Positions 35,179 through 43,924 of a DNA stretch of 64,000 nucleotides are shown here, in pieces; within the stretch, counting starts at the first letter, position 1, and each line of letters begins with the position of its first letter. The notes under the pieces are model-generated. The model saw only the letters and a list, made by a program, of their open reading frames with translations. It was not told the origin of the DNA and searched no databases. Origin of the DNA: Saprospiraceae bacterium. Its GTDB lineage: Bacteria; Bacteroidota; Bacteroidia; Chitinophagales; Saprospiraceae. The translations under genes were made by a program, and so were the position numbers. The DNA lies in NCBI GenBank assembly GCA_041392805.1, contig JAWKLJ010000001.1:806001-870000 (forward strand), in the 5' to 3' direction.

Positions 35179-36414
35179 TTATACAAAGCGTGTTTTATTA
35201 AATTGAGGGAAAATGGGCAAAAAGACCATCACCCACATCAGGTACTCATAAATATTAGTCAAATAACTACCCATAAATTGAAAAATAAATAGAAAAGTAA
35301 AAAGGATCAAGCGATAGTAATTTTGGTAGACCTGGGTATAAAAAAACAAACCCAGTTCCGCAACAAGGCGGCCTATAGCTCCTATTAATCCTAAACTAGC
35401 CAAAGTCTCAGCCATGGCATTAGGAATCCGCACCAAGTCCCGCCACTCCCCTTCGTAATTGTAATATTCGACTATAATCGGTTGCCCAACAACCTTGATT
35501 TGTCCCCAGCCTGCACCCCAGAGATAGTCTGTCTCCCCTAAGATTCGCCAGGCCAGGAGAAAGGCCTCCCAGGTGCGCCCATTGGTCGAACTATCATGGC
35601 CAGCAACAATCTTTTCCACCCTGTCCACCACTGGATTAAAGGGGAAAAAATGCCACAGTATGAATAAGCCTATTCCTGCCAATAAAGTCAAATAAAGGGT
35701 TGCAAAAAAAACGCGTTTTCGCCTGAGTAAGACAAAAGCATGGCTAAGAAAAACGATCAGAATGGACACGACCATTCCTGCTAATACGCCAAAAGAAAGG
35801 GATAAGACGAGTGCTATCGCTAACAGCACGAAGGCCGTGGCATACCGATTAGCCTGATCAAACACATAGGAAGTAAAGTAAAACAAAAATACAGGCGCCA
35901 ACTGAAAAGAATAAAAGGAAGGCTCATACATCAGGAGTCGCAAGCGCGAAAAGGCGGGGATAGCCGGATGAATAGGAACATCATACCACAATAATGTTTT
36001 GACCGAAGGGATACTCAATCCAATAATGGCAAGGATTACAAAAGCCGTATTATAGATCGTTATTTGTTTAAAATAATAGGCAAGCTTGTCTTTGTTATCC
36101 CAGAGATAGTCGTGCACCCAAATCGTAAAAATGACGGCGCTAGAAAACAAAACATAGGACTTCAAATAGGCCCCTTTATCGAGAAGGTCAGCAACATGCT
36201 GGTAAGCAAAAAGCATACTAATCAGAGCATAAAGGGCTAAAATTTTCCATTTCCGCTTTTTAAGGAGCAGTAAAACAAACAAGGGTGTCAACAGCGTCGT
36301 ATACAACAGTCCTGTGGGCAACAAAAAGATATTGAAAAAGAAAAAACCAATGAGCACCAGGCTCTCAGGAGAGATCGGGGAGGTATTGGTTCGAATAAAT
36401 TCGGATACAGGCAT
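35179..36414 (-). CDS. Second O-antigen ligase/polymerase-like protein
   Basis: 411 aa, about 11 helices. The long loop around residues 275-345 holds GRTWEAFLLAWRILGETDYLWGAGWGQIK and IPNAMAETLASLGLIGAIGRL, similar in position and hydrophobicity to the Wzy_C/ligase signature, although the HNxF motif is replaced by NAMAETL. It converges on the T9SS cargo gene (62-bp gap) and is divergent from the Wzz-like gene, separated from it by a MITE copy. It probably polymerises the glycan whose chain length the neighbouring Wzz-like protein controls. Polymerase versus ligase is undecided. Confidence 0.82.
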   Translation of the reverse strand: MPVSEFIRTNTSPISPESLVLIGFFFFNIFLLPTGLLYTTLLTPLFVLLLLKKRKWKILALYALISMLFAYQHVADLLDKGAYLKSYVLFSSAVIFTIWVHDYLWDNKDKLAYYFKQITIYNTAFVILAIIGLSIPSVKTLLWYDVPIHPAIPAFSRLRLLMYEPSFYSFQLAPVFLFYFTSYVFDQANRYATAFVLLAIALVLSLSFGVLAGMVVSILIVFLSHAFVLLRRKRVFFATLYLTLLAGIGLFILWHFFPFNPVVDRVEKIVAGHDSSTNGRTWEAFLLAWRILGETDYLWGAGWGQIKVVGQPIIVEYYNYEGEWRDLVRIPNAMAETLASLGLIGAIGRLVAELGLFFYTQVYQNYYRLILFTFLFIFQFMGSYLTNIYEYLMWVMVFLPIFPQFNKTRFV

Positions 36415-36452
36415 AGGTATTGGTTCTTCAAATATCCTCTAAGTGAAATTAC

Positions 36453-36592
36453 TGGACTTTTGACATTCGCTGTTTTGAAGGCGGAAGTCGGAAGGCGGAA
36501 AGGCGCAGGGGCGCAATTTTCCCACTTTCCCGATTTCCGACTTCCCACTTCTAGCCTGGAAACGGAGGATTTTCCAAAGCGTCAAAAGTCCA
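36453..36592 (+). mobile_element. MITE-like element, copy B
   Basis: 140 bp with perfect terminal inverted repeats TGGACTTTTGAC and GTCAAAAGTCCA. It is flanked by the 8-bp direct repeat TGAAATTA, one base outside each end, in keeping with a target-site duplication. It is about 90% identical to copies A and C by eye. It differs by whole heptamers in the GGAAGTC arms (one more than C on the left, two more than A on the right). It lies between the divergent ligase and Wzz-like genes, within the expected promoter region. Confidence 0.88.
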
Positions 36593-36655
36593 ATGAAATT
36601 AACCCCCAAGTATAATTAAATATCTTTAGTAAGTTTACAGCCTTAAACTAAAACG

Positions 36656-37579
36656 ATGGCATCTCCGGAAAATAACCATGATCAACTTAGTTGGCAAGAT
36701 TTGCAAGCCCATGCGCTTTGGTGGGTCCGTCTCTTTTATGAAATCTTCCTTTTCTTTTGGCGGGTATTGTGGAGACATTGGAAACTCAGTTTTAGCTGTA
36801 TGGCTATCTTTGCCAGTTTGCTTATCGCCAAGCATTATTCCATAGCACAGGAATACCAAATGACCAGCACCTTTGTATATGGCGACCTCCATCCCAAAGT
36901 ATTTGGGGATATGATAGCTAAATTAAATGCCCTTGTTTCAAATAAAGCAATCGAACAAGTGGGTTCACTATTGCAGTTGGACACCCAACAAGTAAAAAAA
37001 ATCAATTGGATTGGGGTCGTAGACAGCCGGGGAAAAAGCCTGGTGGACAACTATACGATGCACAAGGAACCCATGATAATCACCGTCAACATGGCCAGCC
37101 CCATAGCTAGTGACAGTTTACATATGGCTATTTCTTCTTATCTAAATAGCAACCCTTTTACCGCTAGTAGATTAGACATGAAAAAGCGGTTATTGGAAGA
37201 GGAATTGGTATTCATCAATCAAAAACAGCAAACCATCGACACTGTCTTAAAACAATTATACGAAAACCCCAGTTCGCCAAAAACAGATCAAGGAACCATC
37301 AATATTGAAAATAGCGAAGGAAAAAATGCCTACGATTTGCTCCGTTTTTCTCGGGAACTTATCCAACGAAAAGCAGAAATTGAGAACAGTCTTGTTCAAA
37401 TCGAAAATGTATTTGCCATCGATAACTTTATTGTGCTGCCCAGGGCAAAGTTTGACTTAGGGACGATAATAAAAAAGACTATATTGGGGGGAATTATGGG
37501 ATTGATACTGGCTTCTCTGGTCGTTTTCTGGCAAGACTACCTGCGCAAATGGGTTAACGCAAAGCATCCAACTTTATAA
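36656..37579 (+). CDS. Wzz-like chain-length determinant protein
   Basis: 307 aa with an N-terminal helix (LSFSCMAIFASLLIAKHYSIA) and a C-terminal helix (KKTILGGIMGLILASLVVFW) enclosing a periplasmic, partly coiled region (MKKRLLEEELVFINQKQQTIDTVLKQLYE; YDLLRFSRELIQRKAEIENSLVQIENVFAI). The order of helix, periplasmic coil and helix is that of polysaccharide co-polymerases, although the canonical Pro-rich motif before the second helix is weak (VLPRAKFDLG). It controls the length of a glycan polymer. It overlaps the next gene by one base (TAATG), a flippase, so the two form a unit. Confidence 0.82.
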   Translation: MASPENNHDQLSWQDLQAHALWWVRLFYEIFLFFWRVLWRHWKLSFSCMAIFASLLIAKHYSIAQEYQMTSTFVYGDLHPKVFGDMIAKLNALVSNKAIEQVGSLLQLDTQQVKKINWIGVVDSRGKSLVDNYTMHKEPMIITVNMASPIASDSLHMAISSYLNSNPFTASRLDMKKRLLEEELVFINQKQQTIDTVLKQLYENPSSPKTDQGTINIENSEGKNAYDLLRFSRELIQRKAEIENSLVQIENVFAIDNFIVLPRAKFDLGTIIKKTILGGIMGLILASLVVFWQDYLRKWVNAKHPTL

Positions 37580-38886
37580 TGAAATGGAAAAAGCGCTCCT
37601 ACCCAAGATGGCAGGAAAAGCTTCAACAATTGGTGGCGGCCAAAGTTCCCATCCTTAATTTTTTTTCACTCGGTTTGCTAAAAGCGACTGATGCGATTAT
37701 TTTATTATTCCTGATCCCGGTCATTATTAGTCGGGTAGGCATCGCACACTATGGCTTGATCGCTTTTGCCCAAGTTGGCCTCAATTACGGTCGTGCTATA
37801 GTCGATTATGGTTTTAACATCACAGCGGTAAGACAAATTTCGCTGGCGCAACGAGAAGGGAAGCAGCTTTCTGGCATCTTTTTTCAGGTATTGTATTGTA
37901 AAGCGGTTCTGGCGATACTCATTATACTGGCTTTGGTGTTGTTGGTCAATACGGTGCCCTTTCTTCAGTCTAAAGCAGTGGTTTTTTATTGGGGCACCCC
38001 CTTTGTCGTGGGGCACGTGTTTTTCAGCGACTGGTTTTTTATTGGTTTGCAAAAATCGCATTTATTAGCCATGGCCAACCTCCTTGTCAAGTGCCTTTAT
38101 GCTATATCCATTTTGCTATGGGTGCAAGAGCCTGGTGATTACATCTACGTTTTAGCCCTGCAAGGAGGCGCTGCTATTTTTATCGGAGTTATGGTTCTAG
38201 CCTATATTATCCAACACTTTAAATTGAAGATGGAATGGCCTAACCCACACCATATCTGGTACTATCTCCGCTCCGATTTCCGGCTCTTAGGCACGAACTT
38301 GGCCATTGAAATCAATTCTTCCTATAGCCTGGTGATCCTCAATATTCTTTTAGGTGATGTCATCACGGGGTATTTTAATGTGATGTACAAATTAGTTCAG
38401 CCACTCCGCTTTCTACTCGCCATTTTTTCGCAAACCATTTTTCCCATCATTTGTGAGAAAACCAAAGACGGCTGGAAAGCAGTTAGACATTACATTAAGC
38501 ATTCTTTTCTCTTATTTGCTGCCTTCCCGTTGTTGGGCATCCTACTACTTTGGCTGTTTGGCGAATCCGTCTTTGCGTATTTCGCTGGTACCGTCAATGA
38601 ATCCTTGGTCCATAGTTTGCGCCTGTATTTATTGGTTCCGGTCGCCATTCTAAGTAATATTCCAGCCTATCAGGTTTTATTGGCTTATGAGTTTAAATCG
38701 GCCTATACGAGTATCTATGTGCTCGGACTTTTAGGTAACCTGTTTCTGGCATATGTGATGACCCTACATTGGGGACTAAACGGTTTAATTGGTGCAATCA
38801 TTACCGTAGAGCTGTTCATCAGTTTAGGCTTATATGTTATTATGTGGAAAAACCTTCCTTATTTCGCGAATGAAAAGGGACGCTAG
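37579..38886 (+). CDS. Wzx-type oligosaccharide flippase
   Basis: 435 aa with about 12 helices. The start IISRVGIAHYGLIAFAQVGLNYGRAIVDYGFNITAVRQIS is the usual N-terminal pattern of O-antigen flippases (VDYGF-(N/S) motif). It moves undecaprenyl-linked units across the inner membrane. It lies directly between the Wzz-like gene (1-bp overlap) and a GT2 gene 2 bp further on, so the three are one operon. Unlike the flippase at 13927 it carries no repeat insert. The substrate is unknown. Confidence 0.93.
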   Translation: MKWKKRSYPRWQEKLQQLVAAKVPILNFFSLGLLKATDAIILLFLIPVIISRVGIAHYGLIAFAQVGLNYGRAIVDYGFNITAVRQISLAQREGKQLSGIFFQVLYCKAVLAILIILALVLLVNTVPFLQSKAVVFYWGTPFVVGHVFFSDWFFIGLQKSHLLAMANLLVKCLYAISILLWVQEPGDYIYVLALQGGAAIFIGVMVLAYIIQHFKLKMEWPNPHHIWYYLRSDFRLLGTNLAIEINSSYSLVILNILLGDVITGYFNVMYKLVQPLRFLLAIFSQTIFPIICEKTKDGWKAVRHYIKHSFLLFAAFPLLGILLLWLFGESVFAYFAGTVNESLVHSLRLYLLVPVAILSNIPAYQVLLAYEFKSAYTSIYVLGLLGNLFLAYVMTLHWGLNGLIGAIITVELFISLGLYVIMWKNLPYFANEKGR

Positions 38887-38888
38887 GC

Positions 38889-39779
38889 ATGAAAAAAGTA
38901 GGTGTGCTCATCTTAAATTATCTATCCTATCAAGACACGATCAATTGTGTTGAAAACCTGCTGAACCAGCAAGGCATTATCTTATCCGTTTTAATCATCG
39001 ACAATCATTCACCGAATGCCTCTTATTCGACCTTGCTTGAGCAATTCGCCCACCGGCCTACTGTCAAGGTTATTCAAACTGATAGGAATGGTGGCTATGC
39101 CTATGGCAATAATTTTGGACTGCGATACCTGGAACCGGAGGATCTTGACTTTATCGTCATTTCCAATAACGACATCCAACTTTCCGATCCATTTTTAATT
39201 AAAAGCCTGATCGAGACTTATCCTACCCTAGATAAAGCTGCCTTTCTGGCGCCAGCAATGTTTGTCGATGGCCAGGAAGATCAAAAACATCAGGCGTGGC
39301 GACTACCTACTTTCCGGGATGAAGTTTTGGCTTCTTTAAGGTTATGCTATTTTATAGGGCACCGTTTTTTCACCACTAATCGCTACCATTTTCCGCCAAC
39401 AGCTCGCAGCCCCATGGCGGTCGACTGCCTAAGCGGTTCTTTTTTCCTTGGGTCCAAAAAACTATTTTACGAACTAGATTTATTTGATGAAAACACCTTC
39501 CTATATGGTGAGGAAACGATCTTGGGCCATAGGGTAAAAGCCCGGGGGCTTCAGAGTTACCTTTGGCGTGCCAGGCACTACCACCACACCCAGGGCAAGA
39601 CGACAAAATCCCTACATTCCCTGCTTCAGCTTCAGCGCTATTGGCTAGAAAGCAGTTGCTATTATCAACGGCACTACCGACAGATTGCCCCGTGGAAGCT
39701 ACGCCTATTGAAAGTTTTGTACTATGTTTGGGTGCTAGAAACCTATTTACTGCAAGTCATTAGGAAAGAAAATAGCTAA
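38889..39779 (+). CDS. GT2 glycosyltransferase (rhamnosyltransferase-like)
   Basis: 296 aa. KKVGVLILNYLSYQDTINCVENLL, VLIIDNHSPN, NGGYAYGNNFGLRYL and VISNNDIQL are the donor-binding motifs of GT2 enzymes of the rhamnosyl/N-acetylglucosaminyl subfamily. CLSGSFFLGSKKLF and GEETILGHRVKARG carry the acceptor and catalytic base region, with the acidic ETILGHR near the end. It is soluble or peripheral, with no membrane helix. It follows the flippase by 2 bp, so it builds the unit that the flippase exports. The specific sugar is not determined. Confidence 0.93.
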   Translation: MKKVGVLILNYLSYQDTINCVENLLNQQGIILSVLIIDNHSPNASYSTLLEQFAHRPTVKVIQTDRNGGYAYGNNFGLRYLEPEDLDFIVISNNDIQLSDPFLIKSLIETYPTLDKAAFLAPAMFVDGQEDQKHQAWRLPTFRDEVLASLRLCYFIGHRFFTTNRYHFPPTARSPMAVDCLSGSFFLGSKKLFYELDLFDENTFLYGEETILGHRVKARGLQSYLWRARHYHHTQGKTTKSLHSLLQLQRYWLESSCYYQRHYRQIAPWKLRLLKVLYYVWVLETYLLQVIRKENS

Positions 39780-39866
39780 TACGCTGGGAATACTTTAGTC
39801 TATGAAATGTAGAAATCAGTCTAGGGTATCCCTAAAAATATAAGAGAAATAGTACCTTAGAGCACC

Positions 39867-40484
39867 ATGGACCACCTGAATCACTTCATCCTGGGTTTCA
39901 CAATCACCGTCCTCTCCATTTTGATGCCGGGGATTGTCAATATGACTGCTGTTACCATCAGCATGAAGAGGGGTTTGTTGAAGGCCTACCGATTCTCCTT
40001 TGGTGCCTCCATTACGGTCACTTTACAAGCATTCATTGCGATCACCTTTGCTAGTTTTCTAATCCACAATCCGGGCGTTTTAATCTTTTTGAAGCAGACT
40101 GCCGTTGCTATTTTTATTATCCTTAGCATCATTTTCCTTTTGTTAGCCAGGCATCCCAGGGTTACCCAAACAAGTACGCGTAAAGGAAAACCACTACTGT
40201 TAGGCTTTATGGTGGCCTGGATGAATTTCCTGAATATTCCTTATTATTTCACCTTCAGCACCTTTCTGGAAGCCAAAGAATGGATTGTACTCAATGATCC
40301 AATTAAATACACCTACCTAGCCGGTATCGGGGGCGGATCTTTTATCATGTTAGCGCTATATGGCCGATTTGCCCAATTTATATCGGTTAGCGGCCCCCAC
40401 TTGGCGCGAAATCTAAATTATTTTTTGTGCTGCTTATTTTTTGTGCTGGCGATTGTCCAGGCTGTGCAGTTGTATGGGAACTAG
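39867..40484 (+). CDS. LysE-family translocator
   Basis: 205 aa with six helices. The N-terminal GFTITVLSILMPGIVNMTAVTISMKRG is the family pattern (the usual PGP near the first loop is PGIVN here), and LLLGFMVAWMNFLNIPYYFTF is the second conserved loop. It is an exporter of amino acids or related metabolites in the inner membrane. The 3' end is duplicated at 41509-41545 beside the CPBP gene, so this gene's terminus is one boundary of a possible inserted cassette. The substrate is unknown. Confidence 0.88.
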   Translation: MDHLNHFILGFTITVLSILMPGIVNMTAVTISMKRGLLKAYRFSFGASITVTLQAFIAITFASFLIHNPGVLIFLKQTAVAIFIILSIIFLLLARHPRVTQTSTRKGKPLLLGFMVAWMNFLNIPYYFTFSTFLEAKEWIVLNDPIKYTYLAGIGGGSFIMLALYGRFAQFISVSGPHLARNLNYFLCCLFFVLAIVQAVQLYGN

Positions 40485-40529
40485 GGGCCCAACGGCCCAG
40501 CGACACAGGAGGCATTGAAATTGCCATTG
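40447..40529 (+). repeat. Left 83-bp direct repeat around the CPBP cassette
   Basis: Starts at TGGCGATTGTCC in the last codons of the LysE gene and runs through its stop, GGCCCAGCGACACAG and ATTGAAATTGCCATTG. The right copy at 41509-41591 has five differences over 83 bases. Spacing between copies is 1062 bp. Confidence 0.9.
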
Positions 40530-40842
40530 TAATTGCCATTGCCATTGAACCAACTGCGGCGCCATGCGGTTTTACCCATGATCGTAGTACTAGGAGGTGG
40601 CAGGTTCCACAGAAGAAGCTCGCGAACCAGCGACACAGAAGATATTGAAATTGCCATTGTAATTGCCATTGCCATTGAACCAACTGCGGCGCCATGCGGT
40701 TTTACCCCTGATCGTAGTACTAGGAGGTGGCAGGTTCCACAGCAGAAGCTCGCGAACCAGCGACACAGAAGATATTGAAATTGACATTGTAATTGCCATT
40801 GCCATTGAACCAACTGAAGCTGTTGGACGAACACAAGGTCTA
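40485..40842 (+). repeat. Tandem 130-bp composite repeat, convergent gap 4
   Basis: 358 bases without a gene. CGACACAG anchors lie at 40501-40508, 40631-40638 and 40761-40768, exactly 130 bp apart. Each is followed by ATTGAAATTGCC units, then CAACTGCGGCGCCATGCGG, GATCGTAGTACTAGGAGG, and a GGCAGGTTCCACAG to GCTCGCGAACCAG stretch. The third unit breaks off as it meets the CPBP gene. The same order of modules, in the other direction, forms the array at 62279-62710. Frames across it are repeat translations. Confidence 0.88.
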
Positions 40843-41484
40843 TTAAAAACCAAGCACCCCAAAAATATCCAACCATGGATCTTTCTCCATGATCGTATAA
40901 AAAAAGAAGGCACCCATCCAACCATGAAAAATTCCCAAAACAATTAAATTCCTATTATTGAGGTACATTATAGTATAGACCACCGCTAATAAAAAGGTGG
41001 CCAACATCAATAACTGCCAGGGATAATGGATGAAAGAAAACATGGCGGCAGTAAATAATATGATCCCGATTCTTGGGATTTTAACATTTTCAAGTTGATC
41101 CAGGTTTTTCGCAAGCAAACCAACTACTAAAAATTGTTGGATGACACCCCATATAGGATATAATAACAGAATTGGAAGGATATGCCAACTAAGGATATTC
41201 GTCCCTAACTGATTTCCAATCAATATAAATGCTGCAACAAAAAGTAAGCCTACAGGGAATAGCTCCATGAATGTTTGCTTAAAATTGGTACTCGATAAGC
41301 CCCAGTATTCAAGTATTTCGTTATTTTTCCGATAATTGTAAACCACATATATAAACCACCCCAAACAGGCAACTATGATATAGGCCAATTTCCAGTTTAG
41401 CCAATCCATAAATACAAATTTCCCTAACCCTGTCAGGGTAGCAGCGATTATTTCAAAGACCTTAATCTTGCTTATTTTCATCAT
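40843..41484 (-). CDS. CPBP-family membrane protein with altered catalytic motif
   Basis: 213 aa from the ATG at 41484 (MMKISKIKVF); the frame extends upstream only through repeat DNA. About seven helices. The last three match the CPBP (Abi/CAAX protease-like) family: FSFIHYPWQLL is motif 2 and GIFHGWMGAF motif 3, with both conserved His. Motif 1, usually EExxxR, is instead PIWGVIQQFLVVGLL, with QQ in place of the catalytic Glu pair and Val in place of Arg. The protein is therefore probably not a standard glutamic protease, or belongs to a divergent subfamily. The gene lies between direct repeats and converges on LysE. Confidence 0.75.
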   Translation of the reverse strand: MMKISKIKVFEIIAATLTGLGKFVFMDWLNWKLAYIIVACLGWFIYVVYNYRKNNEILEYWGLSSTNFKQTFMELFPVGLLFVAAFILIGNQLGTNILSWHILPILLLYPIWGVIQQFLVVGLLAKNLDQLENVKIPRIGIILFTAAMFSFIHYPWQLLMLATFLLAVVYTIMYLNNRNLIVLGIFHGWMGAFFFYTIMEKDPWLDIFGVLGF

Positions 41485-41740
41485 AACTTTATATTTTCGT
41501 TCCGGGTTTGGCGATTGTCCATGCTGTGCAGTTGTATGGGGACTAGGAGACCACCGGCCCAGCGACACAGGAGGCATTGAAATTGCCATTGAAATTGAAA
41601 TTGCCATTTTCCTGCCTTCATTGTCTTCCGGCAGGCAGGGATTGAAATTGTATCTTTTTTAGCCCTATAAAAATAAGTAGTCATTTCCATATATTCCCCA
41701 GTATATCTACATTTGAAGGAACAAAACAAAAACGATCAAC
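41485..41740. repeat. Repeat-bearing gap between CPBP and isomerase genes
   Basis: 256 bases between divergent starts. The right copy of the 83-bp repeat (41509-41591) includes the LysE-end duplication, a CAGCGACACAG anchor (41560-41570) and ATTGAAATTGCCATTG. Next is TTTCCTGCCTTC and a CGGCAGGCAGGGATTGAAATTG tail, like the module near 8530-8560. The rest, about 41650-41740, is AT-rich and probably holds the isomerase promoter. Confidence 0.8.
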
Positions 41741-42661
41741 ATGCAACTAGGATTTGTCTCCGCTATTTTACCCGATCTAAGTTTGGAAGAAGTATTTGCT
41801 CAGGCGGCGTCCTTAGGCTACGACTGCGTGGAGCTCATGTGCTGGCCCAAGGGCAAGGCAGAGCGGCGATACGCAGGCGTCACCCATATTGATGTGACTG
41901 ATTTTTCGGAAGAAGATGCCCAGGCTGTACACCAATTAATAGCACAACATGGTGTAAAAATTAGTGGCCTGGGGTATTATCCCAATCCTTTAGATCCTGA
42001 CCAAGCTGCCGCTGCCATATATATCGAGCACATCAAAAAGGTGATCAAAGCGGCCAAATTGCTAGGCATCCCTAGGGTTAACACCTTTGTTGGAAGGGAT
42101 TACCGCTTATCGGTAGCTGATAATTGGCCACGCTTTTTGGCAGTTTGGACGGATATCATTCAATATGCGGAAACGCAACAGGTGAAAGTGGGTATTGAAA
42201 ATTGCCCCATGCTTTTCACCTATGATGAATGGCCTGGTGGTAAAAACCTGGCCACTTCCCCTGCCATTTGGCGAAAAATGTTTTCGGACATTCCTAGCGA
42301 CTATTTCGGTCTGAACTATGATCCCTCGCATATGATCTGGCAGCACATGGATTACCTGTCGCCCATCCGAGAATTTGCCGATAAGCTCTTTCATATCCAT
42401 GCGAAAGATGTTCGCATTGATACGCACTTGCTGAATGAGGTTGGCATTATGGCCCCCCCTAATCAATGGCATACCCCTAAGTTGCCAGGCCTGGGGGCTG
42501 TAAATTGGGGGCAGTTTTTCTCCACGCTGACCAGCGCTGGCTACGACGGAGCAGTCTGCGTAGAAGTGGAAGACAGGGCTTATGAAGGCCCCTTGCAAAG
42601 AAGGATGGCTTCACTCGTGCAAAGCCATGCTTATCTGCGACAATTTGTTCCCAGGGGCTGA
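41741..42661 (+). CDS. Sugar phosphate isomerase/epimerase-family TIM barrel
   Basis: 306 aa. Xylose-isomerase-like TIM barrel: GFVSAILPDLSLEEVFAQAASLGYDCVEL at the N-terminus; the metal-binding acids lie in KVGIENCPMLFTYDEWPGG, NYDPSHMIWQHMD and HIHAKDVRID; the final Glu is in GYDGAVCVEVEDRAY. It is cytoplasmic and interconverts or oxidises sugars or inositols; the exact substrate cannot be told. It converges on the DUF4407 gene with only 3 bases between the stops. The 5' side contains the repeats that flank the CPBP gene. Confidence 0.92.
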   Translation: MQLGFVSAILPDLSLEEVFAQAASLGYDCVELMCWPKGKAERRYAGVTHIDVTDFSEEDAQAVHQLIAQHGVKISGLGYYPNPLDPDQAAAAIYIEHIKKVIKAAKLLGIPRVNTFVGRDYRLSVADNWPRFLAVWTDIIQYAETQQVKVGIENCPMLFTYDEWPGGKNLATSPAIWRKMFSDIPSDYFGLNYDPSHMIWQHMDYLSPIREFADKLFHIHAKDVRIDTHLLNEVGIMAPPNQWHTPKLPGLGAVNWGQFFSTLTSAGYDGAVCVEVEDRAYEGPLQRRMASLVQSHAYLRQFVPRG

Positions 42662-42664
42662 TAA

Positions 42665-43804
42665 TTACTCCAAAATAGATTTTCTTAAAAAGACATCATC
42701 CCAATTGATGGGCTGATCCTTGAGGGATTCCACGCGTTGTTCGAGCGCAGCGTCGATCAATTTCTTTTCGGCAGCTATCTTAGCGTTGACCTGGTAGGTA
42801 CCAACCTCCGTATTGTATTTAACATTATTGGCTATCTTGTTGGCCAGCAAGGTCGTATTTTCGTGATGGGCCATTTGGTAAACATGCTCATGCTCATGCA
42901 ACAGGTAATCGTAAGGACTACGGTGAGAAATGAGTTTGACCATGATGGGAGCCGTTTCAATAGCAATAAACAGCAAGATGACGAAAATACTGGCCAAATA
43001 AATGGCTTCACTTCGCTGGGAAAGGCGATCAAGGGCTTCCATCCGCGCTGCTAAGCCTCCATAACTATCCCGTTTAAGGCTAGAGATATCGGATTGAATG
43101 CTAGCTTCTGCGGCGGATATTTCCGTCTCCAAAAGACTGATGCGAGGTTGATGGGCTGCCAGCAAAGCGTCCAATTCAGCCTGGGCATTTTCGGCATCCA
43201 GTTTTTTGGCGCGGTAGATGGGGCCGAGGTTTCTATTCCTGGAGCCACCGGTACCGTCAGCTTCCTGGAGGGCCATTAGGGCCAGGGTGTCGCGGCTGGC
43301 TGTTTTGGCTGCAATCTCCGATTTTAGGCCGGCTACCTCTGCGCGTTTTTCAATGATCTGCGACTCGTAGCGTTCCTTGATTTTGTCTTCCTGGGTTTTG
43401 AACACCTCCTGCTCCATGACAATCAATTCAGCATTGATCTCTTTGTCGAAAATCTTTAACTCCAGGGGTTTAGAAATTACCAAGGCCAGCAGCAGGGCCA
43501 GGACCAAACGAGGAAAGGCGATCAAAAAGTCCCGACCAAATTTGCCATGACTTTTCATACTACTGACAATATAGCGGTCGAGGTTGAAGATCATAAGTCC
43601 CCAGACCCCACCAAAAAGAAGGGCAAAAAACCAGGAATCAAAAACAGTATAGAGGGCGTAGCCTCCCGAAAACAAAGCCATGACACCAGTAAAAAAGACA
43701 GTAGCACCTATACCCACATATTTATTCTCATCAGATGGGCATTTTTCCAGGATTTCTTGATCAATTCCAGCACAAAAGAGAAAGAACTTTTTCATTGAAG
43801 ACAT
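42665..43804 (-). CDS. DUF4407-family membrane protein
   Basis: 379 aa. Three N-terminal helices (VGIGATVFFTGVMALFSGGYALY, FFALLFGGVWGLMIFNLDRYIVSS, PRLVLALLLALVISKPLELKIF) are followed by a long coiled coil (about residues 120-250, EQEVFKTQEDKIKERYESQIIEKRAEVAGLKSE) and a fourth helix (AIYLASIFVILLFIAIETAPIMVKLI). This order and the FNLDRYIVSS and ISKPLELKIF motifs are diagnostic of DUF4407. The function of the family is not established. The start is at the first ATG (43804); a second lies three codons later. A decayed MITE core lies upstream. Confidence 0.9.
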   Translation of the reverse strand: MSSMKKFFLFCAGIDQEILEKCPSDENKYVGIGATVFFTGVMALFSGGYALYTVFDSWFFALLFGGVWGLMIFNLDRYIVSSMKSHGKFGRDFLIAFPRLVLALLLALVISKPLELKIFDKEINAELIVMEQEVFKTQEDKIKERYESQIIEKRAEVAGLKSEIAAKTASRDTLALMALQEADGTGGSRNRNLGPIYRAKKLDAENAQAELDALLAAHQPRISLLETEISAAEASIQSDISSLKRDSYGGLAARMEALDRLSQRSEAIYLASIFVILLFIAIETAPIMVKLISHRSPYDYLLHEHEHVYQMAHHENTTLLANKIANNVKYNTEVGTYQVNAKIAAEKKLIDAALEQRVESLKDQPINWDDVFLRKSILE

Positions 43805-43924
43805 GTGTTACTATTTACGGGGTGATTATTTCAGGATAACGCCAATCAAATAGGAGATATTTAAGGAAAAGGAGATATTTTATAGATTAATCTGGATAGA
43901 TTTTGGATAGATTTCTTTTTATCA

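Noticed and set aside
40387..40947. Six frames of 73-146 residues in both directions
   Set aside because: Mirror frames of a tandem 130-bp repeat with no homology and no start signals.
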